Shown here piece after piece: positions 21,895-33,143 of a stretch of DNA of 64,000 nucleotides. The notes beneath the pieces are model-generated. The model did not search any database, was not told where the DNA came from, and saw only the letters and a list, made by a program, of their open reading frames with translations. Both the position numbers and the translations under genes were made by a program. Source of the stretch: Dactylorhiza incarnata. Taxonomy: Eukaryota; Streptophyta; Magnoliopsida; Asparagales; Orchidaceae. Every line of letters begins with the position of its first letter. The first letter of the stretch is position 1. The stretch is taken from contig JAWHQI010000049.1 in the NCBI GenBank assembly GCA_033032865.1, positions 7,006,001 to 7,070,000 on the forward strand, read 5' to 3'.

Positions 21895-23078
21895 TTAAAT
21901 TTTCTCTTTTCCACCATTTTTCAGTTCATTAGATAAAACTTTTAAATCTTTTTTTATTTGCTTATTCTCAGACTTCAAAAAGTTATTTTTATCTAAAAAA
22001 TCATCTAGTTTATTGCACATGCTCTCAAATAATTCATACAATTCTTCATAAGAAGGAGGAGTTACCTTAGTGTCGTCATGGACACTGGATTCACAGTCTG
22101 ACTCATCATAACGCGTCACCATGAGACACAAATTTGCCTCTTCTTCACTACTCGTGTTGGAAGTGCTTGATTCGTCAGATGAAGTATCATCCCATGTTGA
22201 CCCCTTCAACACCTTATTCTTTCCCTTGCTCCAATTTTTCTTCTCCTTTTCTTCCTTCAGATATTTTGGACATTCTCTCTTAATGTGTCCAATTTTGTGA
22301 CAGTGAAAGCACTCCAGAGCAATCTTTTCATCATCACATTCCGCCACCTTTGATGAATTGTTCCAGTTTTGTTTTTCTTCAGCACCGTTCTTCATGAATC
22401 TTTTGAATTTTTCACGCTTCTTAGGGTTCCTCATGAATTATTTGAACCCTTGGGCGAACATGCTTTCTTCATTATCAGTTTCCTCGGTCACTTCCTTTTC
22501 CTTGGTCATCTATAGTGCGAGTACCTTTTTATTTTGCTCGCTAGGATATTCTTCGGCTTCAATTTTCAGTTCGAGCTCATGGGTTTTTAGATTTGTAATG
22601 AAGCTCTCTATCTCCAGGGCACTGATGTTGTGAGATTCAGCAATGGCAGTCACCTTTGGATTAAACTGCAGAGGGAGTGATTGCAAGATCTTCCTAACCA
22701 GTCTCCACTCGAAAAAGTATTTTCAAGAGATCCCGAGGCATTAATGATCTTTGTGAAGCGAATATACATACTGTCTACCTCCTCATCGATCTCCATTTAG
22801 AACTATTCATATCCAAATTCAAGTTAGAACAGCTTCGACTCCTTTACCTGTGTGGTACCTTCATGCATTAGTTTTAATAATCGCCAGATATCATATGCAG
22901 TTTCATAGTTGCAGATTCTATTAAATTTAATTTTATCCAGTGCACAAAATAGAGAATTCATGTCTTTTGCGTTATTGGTACATCTTAATTTATCTGCATC
23001 ATCCCACTTGTCATTAGGTTTAATCAGCAATTGTTCTCCTACAGTGACAGTGGGTGCAGTGTATTTTGATTCAACCAT
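21895..23078 (-). pseudogene. SIRE-1 gag
   Basis: The N-terminal part (22824-23078) starts MVESKYTAPTV and carries MNSLFCALDKIKFNRI and HEGTTQVKESK, characteristic of SIRE gag. The C-terminal part (21895-22434) has the zinc knuckle CFHCHKIGHIKREC, a lysine/glutamate-rich stretch and a charged coiled-coil tail. The middle (22435-22823) is frameshifted. Gag would form the virus-like particle. This copy is dead. Confidence 0.88.
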
Positions 23079-23143
23079 GGCCTATATATCCATGTTTTGA
23101 ATCATCAGAAATATCTTCATGTGAGTCCTCCAATGACTATAAT

Positions 23144-23154
23144 CACCCCCCCCC
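23144..23154. repeat. C11 run in SIRE-1 leader
   Basis: A homopolymer of about 11 C lies between gag and the primer site. It is a possible expansion or assembly artefact. Confidence 0.7.
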
Positions 23155-23255
23155 CCATAAACAGTGGGGGTCTACTTACTCACTGCCCTTCAAGAAAGAC
23201 ACAATTATAGTTGGCCATCTTACTTCAGGATTTTAATCCCTTTTCGAAGTAACCT

Positions 23256-23268
23256 GGCTCTGATACCA
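23256..23268 (-). other. SIRE-1 primer-binding site (tRNA-Met)
   Basis: The minus strand reads TGGTATCAGAGCC, the complement of initiator tRNA-Met, two bases from the LTR end. Confidence 0.9.
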
Positions 23269-23270
23269 CT

Positions 23271-24932
23271 TGTTGGATCTGGTGGCCAACCTTAGGGGGG
23301 TGAATAAGGTTTTAACGGAATACTGTAGATTTAAAAAGTTCTGCAGCCAGAATATGCTTTTTGGATGCTAGCGCTAGGCGGTAGTGTTACCGCTAGAGGT
23401 ATCTTACAGAAACCATATTCTCATCCTATAGTAGATCGATTCAACACAGACAAGACACACCGCCTAGCGCTAGCATCCAGAATCGATCTGTCTGTCTTTG
23501 AAGTGTAAATCGACAAGACACACTTCACAGACAGAGGGAATTGTAAATTAGGAATATATTCTCGTGTTTACAATTACAAAATCAGATCTCCTTTCGAAAG
23601 CTTGTGTTTTCTATACCGACCCTCCCCCTGAGGATCGGTTGACTCTCTCTATTCTCCCCGAAGGTCCTTGAGCCGGCTCCCCCCCTTCCCACTCAGAAGG
23701 TCTTTGAGCTCACTAGATCTCCCTGATGTAGACGCCCTTCACGGGCGATTTTCCATGAAATCCTCACCGGATTCTGACGACCTCCCCGATTGATTTCTCC
23801 AGGATGCATTAAAGAAGAGAAAGAAAAACATAAGATAAAATATTAAAGTTGGCTCCCTCAAACGTTGTCTATGGAGGCGGTGAGCGATCAGTGCTTTTGA
23901 TCCACATTCTTTGTGCACATGATCGTCCTCTGATTCACGTTCATTTTTCGCGCTCTCTGAAGATCTTCTTCATGCTTGAATGGGGGAAAGAGTTCTTCTC
24001 CTTGGTTATGGAATTCTTGTGGTAGAGATGGCTAGATAGCCCGCTCAGTTTGTACTAGGGTGTTCAAAAAGTCACTCGAAATAGAAGAAAGGAAATCTAT
24101 TTTATAAGACTTTAAATAATCTACCGCTGACGTTATCATTATCGCGCTGTGGTAGGTTCCTTTATGTGTATTCCTCCCAGCTTTCCTTCTTCATGTAAGT
24201 AAGGCGATAGAGCTTTCCTTGTGTTCATTATTTAGCGTAGAGCGTTAGCGATAGCGTGGAGTGGTAGTCCCGCTTGTTTTAGAATCTTGACTAGTTGATT
24301 GTCTGCAGAGAAGGAAAGTGGCAGAACATTCCTTGTACATCAGATTTACCACGGGGGCAGTACTATCTATCATGTAGCGGTATTAGCATTTCCTTTTCTA
24401 TTTCCCGCCACTCTCTCTCATTGAGCACTTTGATCGCTGACGTGGACATCAGGATAGCGTGGCGCATTAGTGGTAGCGCACGGTGGCAGACGTCTAGCCG
24501 ATATGCTGCTATTATAGCCGATACTCCAGAAGTCTATATGACACAACCTGTCTAGACAATATTGCTAGCGCACAATATTAGGGTTAGCGCAGTGGTAGGC
24601 TATCTCGATGATATGCTCCTTCCAATCGATACTTCAGTCATCTAGTCGATATGCGCCTTCAAGTAGAAATTGTTAGCGCGCCATATCAGGCTTAGCGCCA
24701 GCGATAGGCTGTTTCAATAATATGTTCTCGATGACTTGAGCATGTCTAGTCGACATTTAGCCGGAGCTAGCACCAGCGGTATCACTAGCGCCCGCGGTAG
24801 CTCACAGTGACTTGTGTTCTTGTTCGACTTCACATTTGTAAACCTGCACACTATACCCAACACATGGTTGATCAAATACAACTTGGGATTTGTATTATCA
24901 AACCTGAGAGATTCAGAACACATGTTCCAACA
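23271..24932 (-). repeat. SIRE-1 5' LTR
   Basis: 1662 bp, TGTTGGATCTGG to GTTCCAACA in plus reading, followed by target duplication GAATC (24933-24937). AGCGC/CGGTAG words cluster at about 24239-24800, upstream in minus sense of the TATA-like CTTATAAAATA (about 24099-24109). Confidence 0.9.
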
Positions 24933-24937
24933 GAATC

Positions 24938-25395
24938 TAGACCTCCAGCCAAGAGGTGAGATTACCATATACCTCCCTTTTATTTAGATGATAGTTGAGA
25001 TGAACCTAAACCTATTATCATAACGTGCGGTGGTTGAGATGATGCTAGACCTCCCACCATAAGGTTGAGTTGACCTTGCAACTCCCTTGTTGTTTGATGG
25101 ATTGAAATGTGGAATTGACAGCCATGAGTGACCTAATTCATATGTGATTTTTATGTTTGCTATACTAGTACATATAGTGATGTGATATGAAATTGTGGTG
25201 AGCCCTTGGGTGAACCCAACCATCATGCATTCCTAGGTACACTTTTATACATGTGCAAATCTAAAAGATTGATTGTGATTGAGCTTTCACCTTATGTTGT
25301 ATAGTTGTATTTCCTATTTGGATATATATTGTATGTTGCTCGTGCACACTTGCAGGTGTCCGGTGATCCAGCCCAGAGTTTGCTCTGACCACCAA
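24938..25395. other. old flanking DNA, left of GYP-1
   Basis: No gene is seen. It contains two diverged copies of CTAGACCTCC...GGTGAG/GGTTGAG phrases (24938 and about 25048). It ends in ACCAA (25391-25395), the GYP-1 target duplication, and continued originally into 45466. It may be a relic LTR. Confidence 0.55.
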
Positions 25396-27873
25396 TGTCA
25401 CAACCCATATTTTCTCAATATATAAATATATCATCAGAATAAGAGAAAATACGCGTCATGATGCCATGCAGTGCAGGAGACAACTGCAGACTCTCAGGCA
25501 ATGCTATCTTCACACTTTTCTTTATAAAAGACATAAACTTTTATGTTTAAAACAATAGTTAAGGTTGAAGTTTTCAAGCACTGTGTCCTTCAATTTAGTG
25601 GATCAACTAGTCCACAGATTGGAAAGTATAGATATACGCAGCGGAAAATACGTATTTTACTTTATGTCATCCTACATGAACATGAGAACCCAACTAGCAA
25701 CCTAATTATATGCACTTTCTAGATTTAGTATAGATATAATTGGATCTTTACGCGTTTGAAAATAGAGTGATATTAGTTTGAAAAGATGTAATGTATGAGC
25801 AAATATGCAGCTTTACTTATATAAAAGTATCTACTATGCAACCTAGCAAAAATCCTTCCCAGAGAGCATTTGCACTAACAGCAAATTCACAGTAGTAGCA
25901 TAAATGACAATTATAGTCTAACACAACAGAAGATCATACTGTGGGCATCGACAAACAGACACGAACCCATAGTAATGACCAAAGTCAGAAGAATTCAACA
26001 ACTACCTCTCAGAAGAGAGAAAAGAAAAGCAGTTAAAAGGCTGCAAGATTCGGTCTTGCTCTGATCAACCGCTACTGGTCCAAACCTGAGGCATTCAAAG
26101 GAACATAATACCTCAGCACAAAGGCAATTCAATAAAAAGTGAAGGAGGAGAACTTAGTAAGTTCAAAAAGGGTTACCAACCAGACAGAAAAGAAGATAGA
26201 TGCGAAACAACAACAAATAAGTAAAGAAAGATTAGTATCCAAACAGGGAAAGACATGCACGAAGTGCAGTCAAGATTAAACTTTAATATATCTACAATAA
26301 AGATAATTGACAGATTAGCTCAAGAAATGAAATATTTATCCCAGTCATAAAATGGTACTGAGGTGGTGGCTATCTTTCCAACACAACCCATCAGACCAAA
26401 ACATCCAAAGAACAAAAGCACTGTAGATGTGGATTCGCCCACACAACCAACAGTCTACACGTCCAAGAAAGAAAAACAGGCACTGTGGTGGTGGTGCCAG
26501 TCCAACCCATCCAACAGTCCAAATACATCCAATTGGGAGTACACCATCTTGATCCATCTGGCACCACAGGAACACACAGAACACTTTCGAGTACAACCCA
26601 TACAATAAACCATCTCAACAAATTTTCTAACTCATACTTGACGAATCTATCTCTAAATACTCGAGGAACACTGCTCACTTGACGAATTCGTCGAAATGAC
26701 TCGACTAATTGCACTATTCACTCGATGAATTCGTCGTAATGACTCGACGAACTGCACTATTCACTCGACGAATTCATCGTATACACTCGACTAATTTTAC
26801 TGATCACTCGACCGGTTTCTAACAACCTCTCGAGGGATTTAGGCTAAGTTACTCGACTTATTACACGAAGGGACTCAACGAATCTAGTATTCACTTGACA
26901 AATCTGCTTAGAGACTTAGCTTGTGCACTAGACGAATCGATAACACTCGATGAATTCGTCAATATTAATCGACGAATTCAGATAACTCTCAACGAATTCT
27001 TACTCGACGAACTAACCCTTAATCGACAAATTCTACTAAAATGTCGAAATTTCAGAGAAAAGGAGAGAAAATCAATACCAAACATTACTTGTCTAAAATA
27101 ATAAGGAAAGAAGATAATAATAATGAAAAGAAACAATGTCAAGGGGGAATAGTCCACCACTTGCCTCAAACCTCCTCGAAAACCGGCCTCTCGAACCCTC
27201 CACGTCCAAGATCGGCCAAAAGAAAGCTCATACGAAGAATTTCTAAAGGATTATAAAGGTAAAAAAGGCTTAAGGCCAAACACTCCAATGCCAAACCCTC
27301 ACGAAATCGAACATACTCACCGCACAAACGAAGATCTCGATGAGAGCATTCCAGATCTATGCTTAGACAAGGATTTCACACCCTAAACTCACGCAAAGGC
27401 TGACAGAAGCTTCACAAATGGTGACTTCTTGCGACTGGTTCGAGTTTGGCAGAAATGGGAAGATGGAAAGGAAATAACCTAACTTCTATCAAAGGCCCTT
27501 TTATACTAGGATTTAAAAGACTTTTATTTAATATTATTTTATAGTGGTTTTAGCCTTAAACATACGATTTGGACAAGACTAACTCGAATTTTCACAAAAA
27601 TCGCACCGAAGGCAAATACCGGTCTTCTGAAACCAACGGCGAAGTCGAAAGCAGAGTTCGAAAAGCCAATTACGAGCTACCATTTAATTTACTCGATTTA
27701 TGACCACGAATTTGGCAATTGCTATAAAAATTAATCATTTTAAATTTTCTAATCTCTGAAATTTCCTACACTTTGGCAAAACACAGCTTACTTCATGTTA
27801 ACGTAACGCCCTTACGTCATTATTATGCTGAAATATCATTTAATTAAATTATCGGAAATTCAGTGGCGTTACA
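25396..27873 (-). repeat. GYP-1 3' LTR
   Basis: 2478 bp, TGTCACAACCC to GGCGTTACA in plus reading. A minus-strand TATAAAAGGG lies at about 27496-27505. Unlike the other LTRs, the ACGAATTCGTCG array (about 26640-27030) lies downstream of this box, in the transcribed leader. Confidence 0.92.
26640..27030 (-). repeat. CGACGAATTCGTCG palindrome array, GYP-1 3' LTR
   Basis: About a dozen degenerate copies of the self-complementary word TCGACGAATTCGTCGA separated by about 15-35 bp. The partner LTR has the same array at about 44220-44630. Confidence 0.85.
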
Positions 27874-27907
27874 GCCACCCCCCTAAAAAGAAGTTTTGTC
27901 CCGAAAC
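27874..27907 (-). other. GYP-1 polypurine tract region
   Basis: The minus strand reads AACTTCTTTTTAGGGGGG directly before the 3' LTR, as in plant chromoviruses. Confidence 0.75.
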
Positions 27908-27989
27908 TTGAAACGCAACCGAACTTAAGAGATAAACGTATAAAATTGAGATCTTATCGGGTAGAAAAACTTAATGAAGAAACTAGGAT

Positions 27990-29300
27990 AAAAGATGCGA
28001 ATGAGATTCCTTCATGGGAGACTCTAATTCCCATGTCGCACCTCTGATGTCCTGGTTTCACCAAAGAACTTTAACCATATGAATCATCTTCTTTGGCAAC
28101 ACTCTGTACAGCGTTTCCAGAATACGAACAGGCTCTTCAACATAGGAAAGGTTGGGTTGCAACTGGGGCACCAAGTCAAGGACATGACGGACACTAACCA
28201 CACACTTTCGCAACTAGCTCACGTGGAACACATCGTGAACACCAGGGAAAGTATCAGGCAAACTCAACCTATATGCTGACACACCGATGTGCTCAATAAC
28301 CTGGAAAGGTCCCACATATTGGGGATCCAACTTGTGGTTCCTTCCAAATCTTTTAACACCTTACATCGGAGAAACTTTCAAGAAAACCATGTCCCCAACG
28401 ACGAACTATAGATCGACCCTTCTCCGATTAGCATACTTCTCATATCGCTCTTGAGCTAAGCGATGCTTCTCGCGAATATGCGACACGACAATTCCCATTT
28501 ATTCCAAAGCTTCTGGACCTAACAACGATTTTTCACCAACCTTAGCCCCAAATAGGGAAGTTCGACAACGCCTCCCATACAAAGCTTCAAAGGGGGCCAT
28601 CTGCAAGCTCTCCTGATAACTGTTATTATAGGCAAACTCCATGAGTCCAAGATGCTAATCCCAGGCTCCACCATGGTAAAGTATATAACATCTAATCATG
28701 TCTTCCAAAATCTGATTTACCCTTTCTGTTTGACCATTCGTCTGAAGGTGATAAGCAGAGAATATCTAAGGTCAGTGCCCAAAGCTCCGTGCAAGCTCCG
28801 CCAGAAATGAGACATATACCTATAGTCCCGATCTAACACAATACTCACTGGCACACCATGCAATCTAATAACCTCATCCAAATAAAGCTCTGCTATTTTC
28901 TCCATAGAATAACCAATCTTAAAGGCACAAAGTGAGTACACTTAGTCAATCGGTCAACAATCACCCACACTGAATCATGTCCTCTTGGGGACATCGGTAA
29001 TCCTGTAATGAAATCCATAGAAATACTTTCCCATTTCCATCTCGGGATATCCAGAGGAGTCAACCTACCTCCAGGCCTTTTATGATCTGCCTTAACACGC
29101 TGGCAAGTATAGTACTCAGAAACATACTTAGCGATATCATTCTTCATACCTGACCACCACACAATTTGTTTTAGATCACTATACATCTTTATGGAACCAG
29201 GGTGATGTGAAACACTTGATACATGAGATTCGCTACAAATATTTGCTCAAATATCCACAATCGCGGGAATACAATACCTACATCGATACTTCAAGGTATT
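27990..29300 (-). pseudogene. GYP-1 integrase with C-terminal chromodomain
   Basis: Minus-strand fragments show YTCQRVKADHKRPGG (end of the zinc domain), MDFITGLP (first catalytic Asp), IVLDRDYRY (second Asp), QTNGQTERVNQ (catalytic Glu), PFEALYGRRCR and, at the end, PVRILE, VKVLW and ATWELE. The last three form a CR-type chromodomain that in this family helps target chromatin. Stops occur throughout, including inside the chromodomain. Confidence 0.85.
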
Positions 29301-30093
29301 CTTATTGTCAATTAAAAAATCTGGTAATTCCCCCTTTTCGGTTCTATTACAGAGATGCTGCAAATCAGGATCTTCCTTCTGATATAGTCTCGTTAGAGAA
29401 ATCTAAGAAGGCTCTTGTGCTTCCAAGCTGGACGGCAAGGCACTACCTCCAACGGCTATATCCATCAACAAAAACTCCTCCACCAAAGACAACACAGAAA
29501 GGTTGAAGACATGCGCGGTCTTTCTACTCAAGGCATCGACTACCATATTAGCATTACCCGGATGATAAAGGATTTTCCTTATAGTCTGCAACATACTCCA
29601 TCCACCTACGCTGGCGCAAATTTAGCTCCTTCTGAGTGAAGACATATTTCAAACTCTTATGATTCGTATAAATATTGCATGACACTCCGTACAAGAGGTG
29701 CCTCCACAACTTCAAAGCATAAATGACTACTGCGAACTCCAAGTCATGCGTAGGGTAATTCATTTCATGAACATTCAGTTGTCTTGATCCATACGCGATC
29801 ACTTTTCCTTCTTGCATAAGGACATATCCGAGTCCCACATGCAAAGCATCCACATAAACATCATACTCAACGCCCTCGGTCGGCAACGTTAAAACAGGAG
29901 AGGAACACAACCTCCTTTTCAACTTCTGAAAAGCTTCCTCGCAATCATCGCTCCAAATAAAAGCCACCCTATTATGCGTAAGCTTAGTCAAAGTCGCTGA
30001 CAAAATTGAAAATCCTTGCACGAATCTTCGATAGTAACACGCCAATCCTAAGAAACTCCTTATCTTCTTAGACGTTATAGGCCTTTTCCAATC
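29301..30093 (-). pseudogene. GYP-1 RT C-terminus and RNase H
   Basis: The frame 29554-30045 contains [42 protein letters not shown] and [11 protein letters not shown]. This is the end of gypsy reverse transcriptase followed by RNase H. In the RNase H start the usual Ala-Ser after Asp is changed to Ala-Leu. The gene is separated from its catalytic N-terminal half by TRIM-2 at 30099. Confidence 0.87.
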
Positions 30094-30254
30094 CAGAATG
30101 TAGGATCAAGCACAACCAACTATCCCAAAATCCCGGACTGATGGGAAGGGAGCTACTATTTCTTTAAGGAAGTAGGAAAGGCGCTACGGGTCAAGTGAAG
30201 GGACACTGGACCAAACAATACCCCCCAGCATCCAGCACGAACTACAATCTCAGA

Positions 30255-30878
30255 TGTAACGGTCCAGGCCCGCCAACACAGGACCCAACTGGCACCGCCG
30301 GCACTGACGGCCCAGGCCTGCCAACACGGGACCCAGCAGGCACCGCCGGTTAAGCCTAACCAAATGGGTTGTAGCCCATGCACCCCAACCCCTCTCTGTC
30401 CCACCACAGGGCACAGTTGGTTGTTGGAGACCGCAATCCCCCTTTGATGAGAAGCGATCCAGTTAAGCGGCAGAGCATGGAATTCCCAGGAGGTCACCCA
30501 TCCCGTGATTAATCCAGCCCGAGCACGCTTAACTATGGAGTACTTTCACTTCTCATCACCAATTGAGTTGCAACTCAATTGGTGATGAGAAGTGAAAGTA
30601 CTCCATAGTTAAGCGTGCTCGGGCTGGATTAATCACGGGATGGGTGACCTCCTGGGAATTCCATGCTCTGCCGCTTAACTGGATCGCTTCTCATCAAAGG
30701 GGGATTGCGGTCTCCAACAACCCACTGTGCCCTGTGGTGGGACAGAGAGGGGTTGGGGGTGCATGGGCTGCAGCCCATTTGGTTTGGCTTAACTGGTGGT
30801 ACCAGCTGGGTCTCGTGTTGGCGGGCCTGGGCCGTCGGTGCCAGCTGGGTCCCGTGTTGGCGGGCCTGGACCGTTACA
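30255..30878. repeat. spacerless palindrome of two Cassandra LTRs
   Basis: The minus-oriented arm (30255-30570) and the plus-oriented arm (30571-30878) are near-perfect reverse complements meeting at GAGTTG|CAACTC. 5S-like segments lie at about 30479-30534 (-) and 30607-30662 (+). Both arms lack about 20 bp of the LTR start that the copy at 31234-31518 keeps. Confidence 0.88.
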
Positions 30879-30894
30879 AAAAGTGCACTTTTTT

Positions 30895-30924
30895 TGTAAC
30901 GTCCCAAGGCCTTGGGACGTTACA
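30895..30924. repeat. perfect 30-bp palindrome
   Basis: TGTAACGTCCCAAGG followed immediately by its exact reverse complement. Each half equals the LTR terminus at 31504-31518, so it looks like two LTR ends fused. Confidence 0.9.
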
Positions 30925-30942
30925 ATAAAAAGTGCACTTTTT

Positions 30943-31214
30943 TGCATCTCAATTGGTGATGAGAAGTGAAAGAACTAAATAGTTAAGTGTGCTCGGGATG
31001 GAGAAATTCTGGGATGGGTGACCTCCTGGGAAGTCCCCATGGTGCATGCTTGAATATCGAGTTTACCTCATTAATGGGAGGTTGTGGCCAATAACAACCT
31101 GCCGTTGGGCTGGAGAGGGGTTGGGGTGCTTGGGCTGCAGCCCGGTAGCGAGGCCAGTTGAGACTAGATCGGTGGACGGTGTTCCGATCGGACATCGGCT
31201 TCTGGGTCGTTACA
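30943..31214 (+). repeat. Cassandra LTR copy 3, 5S-like segment at 30981-31036
   Basis: Begins TGCATCTCAATTGG and ends GGGTCGTTACA. The 5S-like segment keeps the A-box-like AGTTAAGTGTGCTCGGG and the C-box GATGGGTGACCTCCTGGGAA, so an internal pol III promoter may persist. Confidence 0.8.
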
Positions 31215-31233
31215 ATAAAAAGTGAACTTTTTT

Positions 31234-31518
31234 TATAACGCCCCAAGGCCCTGGACTTACAATCGGGACAACATCCACTGACTGCCTTGCCTGGCGATCA
31301 TTACCGGGTTGCAGCCCAAGCACCCCAACCCCTCTCTAGCCCACAGGCGGGTTGTTGGTGGCCACAACCTCCCTTTGGTGAGAAGTGATCTAGTTAAGTG
31401 CCTCTACAGGGCCTTCCCAGGAGGTCACCCATCCCAGTACTACTCCATCCCGAGCATGCTTAACTATATAGTTCTTTCACTTATCATCACCAATTGAGCT
31501 GGGCCTTGGGACGTTACA
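31234..31518 (-). repeat. Cassandra LTR copy 4, 5S-like segment at 31410-31465
   Basis: The minus strand begins TGTAACGTCCCAAGG. Its 5S-like segment is the closest to genuine 5S rRNA, keeping GTAGTACTGGGATGGGTGAC. It is still only about half of a 5S gene, so not a functional rRNA gene. Confidence 0.8.
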
Positions 31519-31814
31519 TTAGAGGTGCTCCACATGGCTCAGAGGTGGTACACCACATGGCTCAGAGGTGGTTTTTCACATGGCTCCGACCGCCTGGCCC
31601 GCCGGGACCCACATAGGTAGAGAAATTTCAGGATTTAATCAGTGCCCCCCCCCCCCCGTCTCGAACCCGCAACCTCCCTCTGATACCACTTGTAGGATCA
31701 AGCACAACCAATTATCCCAAAAGCCCAGACTGATGGGAAGGGCGCTACTTTTTATTTAAGGAAGTAGGAAAGATGATATGGGTCAAGTGAAGGGACGCTG
31801 AACCCAACACAGAA

Positions 31815-33060
31815 CAACAGCTATCTTTGCTGGGTCCACAGAAATTCCATCCTTACACATAAAGTGACCCAAGAAAGACACTTGAGAAAGCCAAAACTCA
31901 CACTTACTCAACTTTGCATACAACTTGTGCTCCCTCAAGGCCGACAACACCAAGCGTAAATGCAAAGCATGCTCCTCAACACTCCTAGAATATACCAGAA
32001 TGTCATCTATGAAGACAGCCACAAAATGGTTTAGAGAATCCATGAATACCCTATTCATCATGTCCATAAAAGCAGAGGGTGCATTCGTCAATCCAAAAGA
32101 CATCACCAGGAATTCCAAGTGCCCATATCGGGAATGAAAAGCGGTTCGCGGAACGACCGGCTCACGAATCCTCAACTGATGGTAGCTCGAACAAAGGTCA
32201 ATCTTTGAGAACACTGAACAACCTCATAACTGGTCGAACAAATCATCAATTCCAGGCAACGGATATCTGTTCTTGATTGTTACCTTATTCAACTCTCTAT
32301 AATCTATGCACAATCTCATCGAACCATCCTTTTTCTTTACAAAAAGGACTGTAGCACCCCAAGGAGAAGAACTGGGCCAAATAAAACCACATTGCAACAA
32401 TTCATCTAACTGGGTTCGCAGTTCTTCCAACTTGTGAGGAGCGATACAGTAGGGTACTTTCACAACAGGGCGAGTACCAGGCTCAAGGTCTATGATGAAC
32501 TCTACCTCTCGCTCAGGAGGGAGACCAGGAAGACTAACGAGAAAAATGTCGGAGAATTCTCGCACCACAAAAATTTTCTTGACACGCGGCGAAACACGAG
32601 CAACTTCCAAAATAAAAATAAGATAAGCAACACTACTGGATTCTAAAAGGTTCCGAGCATGTACCACAGATACGATTGGGAAGTCCTGAGGCGGAAAACC
32701 ATACACGCTCAAGGGTTGTCCATTATCCATCAAGAAATCCAAACGCTTAACCTTGCATTGGATGACAGCATCATACCTTGACAACCAATCCATACCCAAA
32801 ATCACGCCGAAGTCTTCCAAATCTAGCACATTCAGATTGGCATACGCTAGGAATCCTCCTAAAAGGATAAAACAATTCTGGATGCTCTGATTCGACACGA
32901 CCGAATCACCGGATGGAAAATTAACGCAAACCGGATCACCAACTAGGTCGACAGTCCAACGATGACGGTCTACAAACTTCCTAGCCACAAAAGAATGTGT
33001 GGCACCCGAATCAAAAAGAACGTGCGCCCAGCGATTCTTTGCCTTAAACTCGCTTATAAA
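31815..33060 (-). pseudogene. GYP-1 protease and reverse transcriptase N-terminal half
   Basis: Protease: [16 protein letters not shown] (DSG active site) and VILGMDWL. Reverse transcriptase: [46 protein letters not shown], and the catalytic [11 protein letters not shown]. The frame is open from 33105 to 32224, then a TGA stands where related elements have Arg after DQL, and continues to 31815, where TRIM-2 cuts it. Confidence 0.9.
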
Positions 33061-33143
33061 ATTGCATGCATCACTAATACAATCAGAATTAAATTCGCAA
33101 CACACAAGGTAACAACTATGTCGGAATCTAACCTGATATCACC
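33061..33143 (-). other. intron-like gap between GYP-1 gag and protease
   Basis: The gag frame ends VISG then TAG at the phrase GGTTAGATT. The protease frame resumes about 80 nt later. The gap is T-rich, starts GTTAGA and has candidate acceptors (TATTAG, TATAAG). Removing about 80 nt would restore the spacing typical of gypsy elements, but no pair of canonical sites keeps phase exactly, so an indel must be assumed. GYP-2 has a cleaner case at the same place. Confidence 0.45.

Larger units (their letters stand above)
4189..24932 (-). mobile_element. SIRE-1: SIRE-like Ty1/copia element carrying nested insertions
   Basis: Order on the minus strand is 5' LTR (23271-24932), tRNA-Met primer site, gag, protease, integrase, reverse transcriptase, RNase H, a long 3' non-coding region, and 3' LTR (4189-6306). 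The target duplication GAATC lies on both sides. The gag opening with the MNSLFCALD and EGTTQVKESK motifs and the long 3' tail with CTCCCCCT tracts are typical of the SIRE/Maximus lineage. All genes are broken by stops, frameshifts and at least four insertions, so it is long dead. Confidence 0.88.
30255..31518. mobile_element. Cassandra-like 5S-LTR fold-back complex
   Basis: A 1264-bp insert in TRIM-2, TGTAACGG to GGACGTTACA, flanked by TCAGA and TTAGA (one mismatch). It contains four 5S-bearing LTR copies in the order minus, plus, plus, minus. Each carries a segment like plant 5S rRNA (AGTTAAGCGTGCTCGGG and GGATGGGTGACCTCCTGGGA), the hallmark of Cassandra TRIMs. No conventional internal region or primer site remains between paired LTRs. 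Confidence 0.82.
30099..31809 (-). mobile_element. TRIM-2: miniature LTR element with nested Cassandra fold-back
   Basis: LTRs of 119 bp at 30099-30217 and 31691-31809, target duplication CAGAA (30094-30098 and 31810-31814), and a minus-strand TGGTATCA primer site beside the right LTR. Without the nested insert (30255-31518) it would be about 445 bp, matching TRIM-1. It carries a C14 run near 31647 where TRIM-1 has C5. Confidence 0.9.

Noticed and set aside
30644..30928. plus-strand ORFs over the Cassandra palindrome
   Set aside because: Mirror-image frames occur on both arms because the sequence is a palindrome rich in G and C. There is no protein motif.
30479..31465. 5S rRNA genes
   Set aside because: Four 5S-like segments keep the internal promoter half only, lie inside LTR-like units in alternating orientation and lack the 5S ends. 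They are Cassandra-type LTR parts, not rRNA genes.
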